DNA of 64,000 nucleotides from CAIYRG01 sp964494505 (GTDB taxonomy: Bacteria; Pseudomonadota; Alphaproteobacteria; Micropepsales; Micropepsaceae), in assembly GCA_964494505.1 (NCBI GenBank), contig CAZBRO010000008.1:62001-126000 (forward strand), written 5' to 3'. The notes under the pieces were generated by a model. The model was not told the DNA's origin. It did not search any database and worked only from the letters and a program-made list of their open reading frames with translations. Made by a program: the position numbers and the translations under genes. Below, piece by piece: positions 42,358 through 51,237 of the stretch (its first letter is position 1; each line of letters begins with the position of its first letter).

Positions 42358-43710
42358 TCACTGTATCAAGGGCGACCAAGCCGGATCGGACGCATCCCCC
42401 GGCGAAAGGACGCGGCGCTCGTTCTTTCCTGTGATGTCGATGGACCATATCTGAGAGCCGCCGCCCGCGCCGCCCGGACCGGCCTGTAACGTTCGCGTGT
42501 ACATGATCACCCGTCCATTCGGGGCCCAGGTCGGCCCCTCGTCCTGCCACCCGTGGCTCAACAGCCGTTCGCCCGAACCATCCGGGCGCATCACGCCAAC
42601 GCCAAAATAATTCGGCGTAATCTTCGTAAAGGCTATGAGATCGCCGCGCGGACTCCACACCGGAGTGCCGTTCTTGCCGGCTCCGAAGCTGATGCGATGC
42701 ACATTGCTGCCGTCTGCGTTCATCACATAGATCTGCTGACTTCCGCCGCGATTGGACTCGAACGTGATCTGTTTTCCGTCCGGCGAGAAGGAGGGCGCGG
42801 TATCGATTCCAGGATCGTTGGTCAGCCGCTTGGTGGTGCGAGTCGCCAGGTCCATGAGATAAATGTCGGAATTGCCGTTGGTTTCGAGCGCCATGACAAC
42901 GCTCTTTCCGTCCGGAGAGAACCGCGGCGAAAAGGTCATCGTGGGAAAATTTCCCAGCATCTCCTGCCGTCCCGTCTCCAGATCGAACAGATAGACCCGC
43001 GGCTTGGCCTGGATATAGGACATGTAGGCGATCATCTGCGCGGTAGGGTTGAACCGCGGCGTCAGCACCAGATAATCGCCCTGCGTCAGGAACACCGGAT
43101 TGGCACCGTCCTGATCCATCACCGCGAGCCGTTTCCTGCGATTGAGCTTGGGCCCCGATTCGGCAACGAACACGATGCGCGTATCGAAATAGCCCTTTTC
43201 GCCGGTGATTCGCTCATAGATGGAATCGGAGACGAGGTGGGCGATGCGGCGCCAGTTCTCCGGCGTCGTCATGTATTGCAGACCCACCATCTGGCTCTCG
43301 CCGAAAATGTCCCACAGACGGAAATCAACTTTCAGCCGTCCGTCCGGTTGCATCACCGCCTGGCCGGTGACCAGCCCTTGCGCCTGGACGGTGCGCCAAT
43401 CGCCGAATCGCGGCGGCGTGTTGATGTCGACGATCTTTTCGATGAAGGACGCAGGACTGAGCGAGCGAAAGAGGCCGGAGCGCTCGAGGTCGGCCCGCAC
43501 CACGGCTGCGATGTCGCGTCCGGCCTGCGGATTACCGAGGAAATCGGGAATTGCCAACGGAATGGGCTCCGTGACGCCCTGATCCACACGCACCTGCAGC
43601 GCCGCGCGCGCAGGTGCAAACGCCCCGAACAGGGAATCGAACGCGAATACGGCGGCAATGACGAGCGTCCGCCAGGGACGGCGAAGCAGGGTTTTATCTG
43701 AGCGTGCCAT
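42358..43710 (-). CDS. tolB: Tol-Pal system beta-propeller protein TolB
   Basis: The product has 450 residues. A signal peptide ends around APARA (residue 36). The N-terminal TolB domain (VDQGVTEPIPLAIPDFLG) is followed by a six-bladed beta-propeller with repeated SPDGK motifs (FSPRFSPDGKSVVMALETNG, SFSPDGKQITFESNRGGSQQ). TolB is periplasmic and binds Pal and TolA. It sits between tolA and pal in the normal order, 15 bp after tolA. Confidence 0.95.
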   Translation of the reverse strand: MARSDKTLLRRPWRTLVIAAVFAFDSLFGAFAPARAALQVRVDQGVTEPIPLAIPDFLGNPQAGRDIAAVVRADLERSGLFRSLSPASFIEKIVDINTPPRFGDWRTVQAQGLVTGQAVMQPDGRLKVDFRLWDIFGESQMVGLQYMTTPENWRRIAHLVSDSIYERITGEKGYFDTRIVFVAESGPKLNRRKRLAVMDQDGANPVFLTQGDYLVLTPRFNPTAQMIAYMSYIQAKPRVYLFDLETGRQEMLGNFPTMTFSPRFSPDGKSVVMALETNGNSDIYLMDLATRTTKRLTNDPGIDTAPSFSPDGKQITFESNRGGSQQIYVMNADGSNVHRISFGAGKNGTPVWSPRGDLIAFTKITPNYFGVGVMRPDGSGERLLSHGWQDEGPTWAPNGRVIMYTRTLQAGPGGAGGGSQIWSIDITGKNERRVLSPGDASDPAWSPLIQ

Positions 43711-43725
43711 GACTTTCCAAATATC

Positions 43726-44535
43726 CTACCGGCCGATCATCTTGCTGGGGTCGAATGTCATCACGATTTCCCGCCATGCATCGTATTTATCAGGGGGGAG
43801 ACGTTTATAAGGCTCGCAAACATTGACCGCCCGGAGTGCTGCCTCGGCTGCCGTGCGCATATAACCATTGGTCGCTGCGGCTGCACGCGTGGCAGGTTCA
43901 AGCTGGGGCGGCTGCGCCAAGCTGCCGTCCTGCGTCAGAAAAACGCGCACCTGAACGATCAGTTGCTCCGGATTGGGCGCCCCGACCGGTACGTTCCAGC
44001 ACTCCCGCATCTGAGCCAGAAGCGCGTCCTTCAGGTCGAGGCTAAGGGCGCTCTGGTCGCCCAAGCCCTTGATCGTCTGTTCGGCGGGTTTCGCATTGGG
44101 GGGCGGCGCCACGGGCTTGGGTGTCCGCTTATCGAGGAGCGCCAGCACCGTATCCACATCGAATCGCTGAGGGGCTTGCGGCCGGCGGCGCGGAAGCGCG
44201 GGCTTTGCTGGCGGTACCGCGTTCTGCTCCGCCTCCTTGGGCTTGGGAGTAGGCGTCTTGTCCGGCGGCGGGGGGGCCACCTCAGCCTCCGGTGGCGGGG
44301 GTGGTGCCGCGGCCGGCTGAGGCGGAGCAGGCTCGTCGGGCGGGGTCTCGACCTTCTGCTGCTCTTGAACCGTCGGCGCGACATTGGACACGTCGGCAAT
44401 GGTAACAAGATCGACCGGTATGTTCGGCGGCGTTTCGTCTGCGGGAAAGGCAAGCGCATGCGGCCACGCGATCGTCGCGGCAGCGATGATCCCAACATGC
44501 AATGCTCCCGATACGATAATGCTGCGCTTCAACAT
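43726..44535 (-). CDS. tolA: TolA-like energy transducer
   Basis: The product has 269 residues. An N-terminal membrane helix (SIIVSGALHVGIIAAATIAW) is followed by a Pro/Ala/Glu-rich periplasmic linker (about residues 50-135) and a C-terminal domain with LLAQMRECWNVPVGAP, the ECW motif of alphaproteobacterial TolA. TolA passes proton-motive energy from TolQR to TolB/Pal. The ATG at 44535 begins a canonical MLKRS; a GTG at 44559 is an alternative because the SD-like AAGGAAGG lies very close to the ATG. Confidence 0.88.
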   Translation of the reverse strand: MLKRSIIVSGALHVGIIAAATIAWPHALAFPADETPPNIPVDLVTIADVSNVAPTVQEQQKVETPPDEPAPPQPAAAPPPPPEAEVAPPPPDKTPTPKPKEAEQNAVPPAKPALPRRRPQAPQRFDVDTVLALLDKRTPKPVAPPPNAKPAEQTIKGLGDQSALSLDLKDALLAQMRECWNVPVGAPNPEQLIVQVRVFLTQDGSLAQPPQLEPATRAAAATNGYMRTAAEAALRAVNVCEPYKRLPPDKYDAWREIVMTFDPSKMIGR

Positions 44536-44613
44536 GCCTTCCTTCGCGTGCAACCTCACCCGTCCGAGCCGGATTTCAACAGCAGCGCTGGCGGGTCACG
44601 AGCGGCTCATTAG

Positions 44614-45075
44614 CTAACGCTCCGGCGGCTTTTTTGCGGCATCCGTGACCAGGCCGATGCGCGTGAAACCCGCCGCATTCAATAAACCCATGACCTCCAT
44701 GACTTTCCCGTAATCCACGGTCTTGTCGCCGCGCACGAAAATGCGCTGGTTGTAGCCATTGTCCGAGATTGCCATCAGCCGGGGCACCAGATCTTCAATC
44801 CCGATGGGAGTGTTCTGGAGGAAGATGTTTCCATCCTTGTCGACCGACACGGCGAGCGGCTCGCGGTCTTCGCCGAGCGACTTTGCCCGAGTCTGCGGCA
44901 GGTCCACCGGAACGCCGACGGTCAGAAGCGGCGCCGTCACCATGAAGACGATGAGGAGCACCAGCATCACGTCCACGAACGGGGTGACGTTGATTTCCGA
45001 CATCGGCCGGCCGAGCCGCTTGCGCCCGCCGCGGGGCGTGCGTCCGGCCCGGGGGCTGTTGAGGGTGGCAGCCAT
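44614..45075 (-). CDS. tolR: TolR (ExbD-like) inner-membrane protein
   Basis: The product has 153 residues. After a basic N-terminus the motif MSEINVTPFVDVMLVLLIVF contains the membrane helix with the conserved Asp that lines the proton path. The periplasmic domain follows (AVSVDKDGNIFLQNTP). TolR works with TolQ as a proton-driven motor. The start overlaps the tolQ stop by one base. Confidence 0.95.
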   Translation of the reverse strand: MAATLNSPRAGRTPRGGRKRLGRPMSEINVTPFVDVMLVLLIVFMVTAPLLTVGVPVDLPQTRAKSLGEDREPLAVSVDKDGNIFLQNTPIGIEDLVPRLMAISDNGYNQRIFVRGDKTVDYGKVMEVMGLLNAAGFTRIGLVTDAAKKPPER

Positions 45076-45980
45076 CAGCGGCTCCTCTCATCGAGCTGCC
45101 GCGACAGGAAGGTCGAGAATTCGTCGGCGAAGGCTTCGAGCCGGCCCGTATAACGGCCAAGCTCGTTGACGAAGCGATTATAGGCGATCACCGCTGGAAT
45201 GGCGGCGACCAGCCCGAGCGCGGTTGCGAACAAAGCGTCCGCGATCCCCGGCGCCACCACTGCAAGCGTGGTGTCCTGCCGGGCCGCAATCGCCTGGAAC
45301 GCGGTCATGATGCCCCAAACCGTACCGAACAATCCGACGAACGGCGCCGTCGAACCGACCGTCGCGAGATAGCCTAGCCCGCGTTCGATCTTCTCGACCT
45401 CGCGCTGGATCGAGACGTTCATCGCCTTTTCGACGCGATCCTTGACGCTCGCGAGTTGATTCTCGCGCGGAGGGCCGCCCTCGAAGGAGCGTTTCCACTC
45501 GCGAAGTGCGGCCACGAACACCGCCGTGAAAGGCTGATCGGCGCGTTGCTGGTGCTGCGCATAAAGCTCTTCCAGCGAGCGGCCGGACCAGAAGCTTTTC
45601 TCGAATGTCCGCGCTTTTCGCTTCAACGAATAAAAGGCAATCCCCTTGTCGACGATCAGGACCCACGACCAGAAGGAGGCGAGGATCAGGAGCGCGAGCA
45701 CGCCTTTGACGACGATATCGGCGCGCAGAAACAAGCCGACCGGGGTAAAGGATTGCTGGATTTCCGCCGCCGCGTCGGCGCCGCCGCTCTCGCGCACCCC
45801 TTCAGGAGCAGCAAGCGGAGCGCTCTCGGCGGCGGGCCCCGAAGGGGCTGCAACCGGCGGACGGCCGCCACCCGGAGCCGCGCGCTGGAACTGCGCCATG
45901 GCCGAGCCCCCTCCGCCGTCGAAGACGAGCGAAAGCACGAACGCCAGGAGCACAATGGCGAGACAACGCAAAATGGTCAT
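45075..45980 (-). CDS. tolQ: TolQ (ExbB-like) proton channel with an N-terminal extension
   Basis: The product has 301 residues, longer than the usual about 230. The MotA/TolQ/ExbB core is clear: LFLRADIVVKGVLALLILAS, then GSTAPFVGLFGTVWGIMTAF and ALGLVAAIPAVIAYNRFV. The first 70 residues add a hydrophobic segment (CLAIVLLAFVLSLVF) that looks like a signal peptide with a possible cut after SAMA, plus an Ala/Pro/Gly linker. This feature is more usual for ExbB. The tol order downstream supports TolQ. Confidence 0.92.
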   Translation of the reverse strand: MTILRCLAIVLLAFVLSLVFDGGGGSAMAQFQRAAPGGGRPPVAAPSGPAAESAPLAAPEGVRESGGADAAAEIQQSFTPVGLFLRADIVVKGVLALLILASFWSWVLIVDKGIAFYSLKRKARTFEKSFWSGRSLEELYAQHQQRADQPFTAVFVAALREWKRSFEGGPPRENQLASVKDRVEKAMNVSIQREVEKIERGLGYLATVGSTAPFVGLFGTVWGIMTAFQAIAARQDTTLAVVAPGIADALFATALGLVAAIPAVIAYNRFVNELGRYTGRLEAFADEFSTFLSRQLDERSR

Positions 45981-46246
45981 TGCCGGATTCCGGGGCAAAG
46001 TTTCGGGCCTGATCCTAAGCGCAATCGGGCGAAGTGGATGACGATTCGCCAGTCGATTGCGTGACAATCCAAAAATCATCCACATGCGTGGGGCAAGATT
46101 GCGAATCTCCTGGAGATGCGAGACGAATCACGATTTTACACAACCCCATTCAAACGTGGCTGAATTTTGACCCGGCCCGCGCCCTCGGTTCGTGAGGCCT
46201 GCCGAAAGCTACGCCGGAGCGGCAATTAGGCCACGGTCAGAGGTTG

Positions 46247-47041
46247 TCACCGGGAAAGTCCGAGGGCCGCCCTCAGTTCCGCCCGCGCCGCGGCAAAATC
46301 CGTCTTGAAGTCGGGATTCTGCATCATGAGCGCGGTCATGACAGTGGCTTGGATGCGGCCGGCTTCGACGTCGCTTGGGAAATGCACGCCGCCGACCACG
46401 CGGCTCCGGCCGTAATCCCATCCGCGTTGGAACAGTTCGGCCCGTTTCTCCGGAACCATGTCCGCCAAGAGGATCGCCGTCATGGCCCCGAACGTCGAAT
46501 GCCCGCTCGGGTAGGAATAGGTATAGGCCGGCGTAGAGGCCTCAGGCGGCAGGCAGGGCGAGGCGGCATCGTGAGGCGCGCTGTTCTCGACCGCCGCACC
46601 GGGACGATTGGCGGTGTCGCGTTGCATCGAGCCTGGCGGATGCACGCGATTGTCCGCCACGAAAGGCCGCGACCGCTCCCAGCAATCCTTGACGATGTTG
46701 GAGGGCCCCGTCGTCTCGCGCCGCACTTTCTGCAAGAAGGCGGTCACGTCCGGCACCTTGCCGAAGGAGAAGTCCGGAGCCAGCACGAAGGCGAAGCGCG
46801 CGAGATCGACCTTGGCATCCTCCTCGGCAAGCTTTGTGCGCTCGGGCGAAGCGGCCTTTTGTGCGGCGATGATCGCATCGATGTCGTCGCGTTGCGCGGC
46901 TGAATTGAGCGCTGGGGGGGGCGGCAGCAGATGAACGACATCGAACGCGCCCGGTGCGAGATAGGGCGTGCCCGAAAGGGCCAGCGCCTCCGTTGCCGCA
47001 AGGCACAGGAATAGGGCCGGAACGAAAAACAGTCTCCTCAC
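46247..47041 (-). CDS. Class A acid phosphatase (PAP2-type), intact active site
   Basis: The product has 264 residues with a signal peptide (cleavage after EALA, about residue 20). All three PAP2 motifs are complete: KDCWERSRPF (KX6RP), YPSGHST, and SRVVGGVHFPSD (SRX5HX3D with the nucleophilic His). It should be an exported, nonspecific acid phosphatase like PhoN/PhoC. A paralogue lies about 1.3 kb away (48334-49041), beyond a cyclase-family gene on the other strand. The three genes interrupt the usual tolQ-ybgC link. Confidence 0.88.
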   Translation of the reverse strand: MRRLFFVPALFLCLAATEALALSGTPYLAPGAFDVVHLLPPPPALNSAAQRDDIDAIIAAQKAASPERTKLAEEDAKVDLARFAFVLAPDFSFGKVPDVTAFLQKVRRETTGPSNIVKDCWERSRPFVADNRVHPPGSMQRDTANRPGAAVENSAPHDAASPCLPPEASTPAYTYSYPSGHSTFGAMTAILLADMVPEKRAELFQRGWDYGRSRVVGGVHFPSDVEAGRIQATVMTALMMQNPDFKTDFAAARAELRAALGLSR

Positions 47042-47228
47042 GGTACCCTCCGTTTTGCGGCCGACCTATAGCAGCTCTTTCGTTGTGAACGGCAAGCCAG
47101 GACCACCCCTATGGGCCGGGGATGCAATGGTATCGCGGGTGCCGTGCGCGCGTGTATCATGTAACGCATCTTTGACCGGCCGTATCGAACACCGGTTCGA
47201 GAACTTTGAACGGGAGGGGAGAACTCGC

Positions 47229-48263
47229 ATGCGTAATCGTCTGACGTCGGTCGCGGTCTGTGCTGGCCTGGCCGTTACAGGCCTGGTTGGCGGGCTGGAG
47301 TTGCGAACGCAAAGTGCGGCCGCGCCGGCCGCGCAGGCGGCTCCCCCCGATACGGCGGCGCTCAGAGCCCAGTACGAGAAATGGCGAACGGAGTTCAAGA
47401 CCTGGGGCAAGTTCGCCCCGATCGGACAGGAATCCAAAGGCACAACTGCCCTCATCACGCCGGAGAAGGTCGCCAGCGCTCTAAAGCTCGTGAAGAACGG
47501 GATCGTGGTGTCGCTCGCGCACGCCGAACCGCAGGTGGTCGCCGCCGACGTGAACGCCGCCGGCATCTTCCACCGCGTCACGAACCAGATCACGGACGGC
47601 GGTACGACCGACAATTACCAGGTGAGCTACCACGGCCAGACGGTCGCGCACATCGACACCTGGTGCCACTTCTTCGAAAACGGCCAGATGTATAATGGCG
47701 TACCCGTCAAGGGCAATGTAACCAACGAGAGCGGCTGCAAGAAGGGCGGCATCATGAACTGGAAGGGCGGCATCACCACGCGCGCCGTCCTTTATGACAT
47801 CGCGGCGCTGAAGGGCGTCGACTCGATCGACCCCAGCGTGCCGATCACGCGGGCGGATCTCGAAGCCTGGGAAAAGAAATCCGGCGTGAAGATCGGCCCC
47901 GGAGACATTCCGCTACTCTACACCGGCCGTTGGAAGAGACGCGCCGCGCTCGGTCCGTGGACGGGCCAAGTCGCGGGCTATTATCCCGACACGCTCGCCT
48001 GGATGCATGAACGGCTGCCGTCCTTCATCGGCCACGACTTTAACATCGATTGGAATCCGAGACCGGGCTGGGAAGGGATGCGCAACCCGATCCATGTGGC
48101 GGTGCTGAACTGGATGGGCATCAACATCGTGGAGTGCCTCGATCTCGAGGAACTGGTTGCGACCGCGCGGCGGCTGAACCGGTACGAGTTCGTGATCACG
48201 TTCGCGCCTTTGCCGGTAGAGGGCGGCATCGGATCGCCGGTCAATCCGATAGCGATTTTCTAG
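47229..48263 (+). CDS. Exported cyclase-family (kynurenine formamidase-like) protein
   Basis: The product has 344 residues. A signal-like N-terminus (SVAVCAGLAVTGLVGGLEL) is followed by the cyclase domain, with VAHIDTWCHFFENGQMYNG at the metal-site region where relatives have HxGTHxD, and ITTRAVLYDIAALKGVD. Relatives hydrolyse N-formylkynurenine or isatin-type amides using metal. The substrate here is unknown. The ATG has a GGGAGGGGAG site about 6 bases upstream. The gene lies between two minus-strand acid phosphatase paralogues. Confidence 0.78.
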   Translation: MRNRLTSVAVCAGLAVTGLVGGLELRTQSAAAPAAQAAPPDTAALRAQYEKWRTEFKTWGKFAPIGQESKGTTALITPEKVASALKLVKNGIVVSLAHAEPQVVAADVNAAGIFHRVTNQITDGGTTDNYQVSYHGQTVAHIDTWCHFFENGQMYNGVPVKGNVTNESGCKKGGIMNWKGGITTRAVLYDIAALKGVDSIDPSVPITRADLEAWEKKSGVKIGPGDIPLLYTGRWKRRAALGPWTGQVAGYYPDTLAWMHERLPSFIGHDFNIDWNPRPGWEGMRNPIHVAVLNWMGINIVECLDLEELVATARRLNRYEFVITFAPLPVEGGIGSPVNPIAIF

Positions 48264-48274
48264 CGAAGCAGAGC

Positions 48275-48311
48275 AAAAAAGAACCGGCGCTGCAGCCTGT
48301 GCAGCGCCGGT
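48275..48311 (-). terminator. Strong terminator downstream of the second phosphatase gene
   Basis: A perfect 12-bp stem (48283-48294 with 48300-48311) and a 5-base loop. On the minus strand it is followed by TTC and six T (complement of 48275-48280). It lies between convergent genes and may stop the plus-strand cyclase transcript too, although the T tract is on the minus side. Confidence 0.8.
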
Positions 48312-48333
48312 CCCGGCAAACCGAAGTGAAGCC

Positions 48334-49041
48334 TCAATTCATCCCGAGCCCTTTGCGGACTTCCACCTTCACCGCCTCGAAATCGGCGCGAAAGTCTGGG
48401 TTCTTCATCATCTGATTGATCGCGAGCGAGGCCGTGATGTAGCCGCCCATGCGATCGGAGGGATAGGCCGCACCGCTCGTGATGCGGTGGATAGCGTATT
48501 CATCGCTGCGCTCGTAAAGCGCGTCGCGCTTTTCCGGCACCATCATGCCGAGAAGCAGAGCCACTTCGCCGGCCGTCGTGCTATGCCCGCTCGGATAGGT
48601 CGGACCGCCGGCGGCCTTGGCGATATCGTCGGGCGTGTGGATGTCCTTGCTGTACTGGAAGGGACGCACCTTCTTGTATTTCTGCTTCATCGGGCCGACG
48701 CCGACGCCCGCGTCCTTCGTCACCTTGGCGAAGAACTCACCGGCCATCGGGAAATTCTCCTTGGTGAATTTCGGTCCGAGCACGGGACCGGCGACCGTAT
48801 AGACGCTCTGGTCCAGGTCGTGATGGATTGCGGCATCCAATTGGGGCGTCATGTCCTTTTGCAGGTCGATGATCGCCTGGATGTCACGCTTGCCGGCCGG
48901 TGTATCTTCCTTGGGCGGTGCGGGGAGCAGATTGGCGAAATCGACGTCCGTGGCGGTGAGGTAAGGCTTGTCGGAAAGAGCCAAGGCCGGTGTCGCGGCC
49001 AGGCACAGAAGAAGCATTGGGGCAAAAGCGAGCTTGCGCAT
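48334..49041 (-). CDS. Class A acid phosphatase homologue, nucleophilic His missing
   Basis: The product has 235 residues with a signal peptide (cleavage after PALA, residue 20). Motif 1 (MKQKYKKVRPF, KX6RP) and motif 2 (YPSGHST) are intact. Motif 3 should be SRX5HX3D but reads HRITSGAAYPSD, so Ser is His and the nucleophilic His is Ala192. It probably cannot hydrolyse phosphate esters by the usual mechanism and may be a pseudoenzyme. The frame is intact and the rest is well conserved with the paralogue at 46247-47041, so it seems maintained. Confidence 0.85.
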   Translation of the reverse strand: MRKLAFAPMLLLCLAATPALALSDKPYLTATDVDFANLLPAPPKEDTPAGKRDIQAIIDLQKDMTPQLDAAIHHDLDQSVYTVAGPVLGPKFTKENFPMAGEFFAKVTKDAGVGVGPMKQKYKKVRPFQYSKDIHTPDDIAKAAGGPTYPSGHSTTAGEVALLLGMMVPEKRDALYERSDEYAIHRITSGAAYPSDRMGGYITASLAINQMMKNPDFRADFEAVKVEVRKGLGMN

Positions 49042-49064
49042 GAGGTCCTCCCTAGGGGTCGGGT

Positions 49065-49544
49065 TTAATCTATCCGGTTTTCGAGGAATAACTCCAGTTT
49101 TCGGCGTGTGGAATCGGGCACACGGCGGGGCCTGCCGTCAAGCGTGATGATGCAGACCTCGACCTCCGCCGTGACCAGCGGGGTCTCGCCCCTGAGCACC
49201 GCCTGAGCCAGCCGCATGCGGGCCCCGGCCAATTCCAGGACATTTGTGCGGACGGTCAGCGCCTCTTCCATGCGAGCGGGCTTCCGAAAGTCGACATTCA
49301 TGCGGCGCACCGCCCACACCAGCGGCTCGGGCGATTCGAGCATGCCCTGATGACCCGCTCCCGATATGCGCAGGAATTCCGATCGCCCCCGCTCCATGAA
49401 GCGCAGATAATTGGCGTGATAGACGACTCCGGAGAAATCGGTGTCCTCGTAATAGACCCTGACCGGAAAGACGTGGGTGCGGCCCTCGAACCAGCCGCCG
49501 GAGGGTTCGGACGCGGACGGGCTTGGCGGTTCAGGGCTCGTCAT
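49065..49544 (-). CDS. ybgC: Acyl-CoA thioesterase YbgC
   Basis: The product has 159 residues. A Pro/Ser-rich leader precedes a hotdog-fold 4HBT domain with the active-site VYYEDTDFSGVVYHANYLRFME, including the catalytic Asp. YbgC is usually the first gene of the tol-pal operon. Here it is next to ruvB (overlap 14 bp) but is cut off from tolQ by about 3 kb. The ATG at 49544 begins MTSPEPPSP; a start at 49604 would lie deeper in ruvB. Confidence 0.9.
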   Translation of the reverse strand: MTSPEPPSPSASEPSGGWFEGRTHVFPVRVYYEDTDFSGVVYHANYLRFMERGRSEFLRISGAGHQGMLESPEPLVWAVRRMNVDFRKPARMEEALTVRTNVLELAGARMRLAQAVLRGETPLVTAEVEVCIITLDGRPRRVPDSTRRKLELFLENRID

Positions 49545-50604
49545 CGCCGAACAGGAGCGGCTGCTGCGGTTTGGGCGCCGGGCCGGGAAGGCCCAGATGC
49601 GCATAAGCCTGGCCGGTGACCATGCGCCCGCGCGGCGTTCTCTGGATGAACCCTTGCTGGATCAGGTAAGGCTCGATGATTTCCTCAATGGCGTCGCGTG
49701 GTTCGCTGAGCGCCGCGGCGAGCGTTTCGATCCCCACCGGACCGCCGTTGAAGCCTTCCGCAATCAGCGCGAGATAGCGCCGGTCGAACGCGTCGAGCCC
49801 TCTGCTATCGACTTCGAGGCGCGCCAGGGCGGCATCCGCAACCACCTGATCGACCGCCACGCGTCCGGCCACGGCCGCGAAATCGCGCACGCGCTTCAAC
49901 AGCCGCCCGGCAATGCGCGGCGTGCCGCGCGAGCGCATGGCGATTTCACGCGCGCCGTCTTCGGTCAGGTTCAAGCCCAGCACGCGCGCGCCGCGCGCTA
50001 CAATCAGCATCAGCTCCTTCGTCTCGTAAAAAGAGAGTCGGATAGGAATGCCGAAGCGGTCGCGCAAAGGCGTGGTGAGGAGCCCGGACCGGGTGGTGGC
50101 GCCGATCAGGGTGAACGGATTGAGCCCGATCTTCACCGAGCGCGCCGATGGTCCTTCGCCGATGATGAGGTCGAGTTCGAAATCCTCCATCGCGGGATAG
50201 AGGATTTCCTCGACCGCCGGATTGAGGCGGTGAATCTCGTCGATGAAGAGCACATCGCGCGGTTCGAGATTGGTGAGAAGTGCTGCGAGGTCGCCCGCCC
50301 GCACCAACACCGGCCCCGACGTGGCGCGAAAACCCACGCCAAGCTCGCGCGCGACGATCTGGGCAAGCGTGGTCTTGCCCAAGCCCGGCGGCCCGGAAAA
50401 CAGCACGTGATCGAGCGGTTCGTTGCGCGCTTTGGCGGCTTCGATGAAGACGGACAGATTTTCGCGCGCCTGCTGCTGGCCGACGAATTCGGCAAGCCGC
50501 TTGGGCCGAAGGGAGGATTCGAGTTCGTCTTCCTCGGCGCGCTCCGGCGCTACGACGCGGCTCGTATCCTTGATAGGCCCGGGTCCGGTCTTCGGCGCAG
50601 CCAT
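49531..50604 (-). CDS. ruvB: Holliday junction branch migration helicase RuvB
   Basis: The product has 357 residues, slightly longer than usual because of about 20 extra N-terminal residues. Walker A is FSGPPGLGKTTLAQI, Walker B is LFIDEIHRLN, and the sensor and arginine-finger regions (GATTRSGLLTTPLRDRFGI) and C-terminal winged helix follow. RuvB drives branch migration with RuvA. It is in the order ruvC-ruvA-ruvB-ybgC. Confidence 0.96.
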   Translation of the reverse strand: MAAPKTGPGPIKDTSRVVAPERAEEDELESSLRPKRLAEFVGQQQARENLSVFIEAAKARNEPLDHVLFSGPPGLGKTTLAQIVARELGVGFRATSGPVLVRAGDLAALLTNLEPRDVLFIDEIHRLNPAVEEILYPAMEDFELDLIIGEGPSARSVKIGLNPFTLIGATTRSGLLTTPLRDRFGIPIRLSFYETKELMLIVARGARVLGLNLTEDGAREIAMRSRGTPRIAGRLLKRVRDFAAVAGRVAVDQVVADAALARLEVDSRGLDAFDRRYLALIAEGFNGGPVGIETLAAALSEPRDAIEEIIEPYLIQQGFIQRTPRGRMVTGQAYAHLGLPGPAPKPQQPLLFGDDEP

Positions 50605-50616
50605 TCCGTCAGAACC

Positions 50617-51237
50617 TCATCGCGCCAGCTGCCGCAAGGATTCGCGCAATAGTGCATCGAGCGGCAGCGCATCGGCATTCGGGCCAATGTTTTGCTCCGC
50701 GCGGGACACCGCTTCGGCCGCAGCCATCTGCGAATAGCCTAATTTCACCAAAGCCGCGATGGCATCCGATTCAACTGGATGCGGGGCCTGCAAGCCCCGG
50801 ACACGCTCGCCGGTTTCCACGCTCCGCTGCAAGGCCAGAGACGGTGCTTTGTCCTTGAGTTCGGTCACGATGCGGGTGGCGAGCTTCGGCCCAACCCCTT
50901 GGGCGCGGCCAACCACGGCCTTGTCACCAAGCATGACGGCGCGCTCCAATTCCGAAACCTTCAGCGCGGAAAGAATAGCCAGCGCCACACGCCCGCCCAC
51001 GCCTTGTACCGTCTGAAGCAGGCGAAACCATTCACGTTCGTCAGCCGCTAGAAAGCCGTAGAGCCGAATCGCCTCATCCGAAACCTTGGTCTCCACCGCC
51101 AAAGTGGCGGTCGCTCCGACTGTGAGACGCGACAGCGTAGAGCTTGGGCAATGGACGACATAGCCGACACCGCCGACATCGATGATGGCGTGATCCGCAG
51201 CCACCGTATCGACTCGTCCGGTGAGCTTTCCGATCAT
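50617..51237 (-). CDS. ruvA: Holliday junction DNA-binding subunit RuvA
   Basis: The product has 206 residues with an N-terminal OB fold (MIGKLTGRVDTVAADHAIID), central helix-hairpin-helix pair (LLQTVQGVGGRVALAILSAL, GRAQGVGPKLATRIVTELKD) and a C-terminal domain for RuvB (DAIAALVKLGYSQMAA). The start overlaps the ruvC stop (ATGA). It binds four-way junctions as a tetramer and loads RuvB. Confidence 0.96.
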   Translation of the reverse strand: MIGKLTGRVDTVAADHAIIDVGGVGYVVHCPSSTLSRLTVGATATLAVETKVSDEAIRLYGFLAADEREWFRLLQTVQGVGGRVALAILSALKVSELERAVMLGDKAVVGRAQGVGPKLATRIVTELKDKAPSLALQRSVETGERVRGLQAPHPVESDAIAALVKLGYSQMAAAEAVSRAEQNIGPNADALPLDALLRESLRQLAR

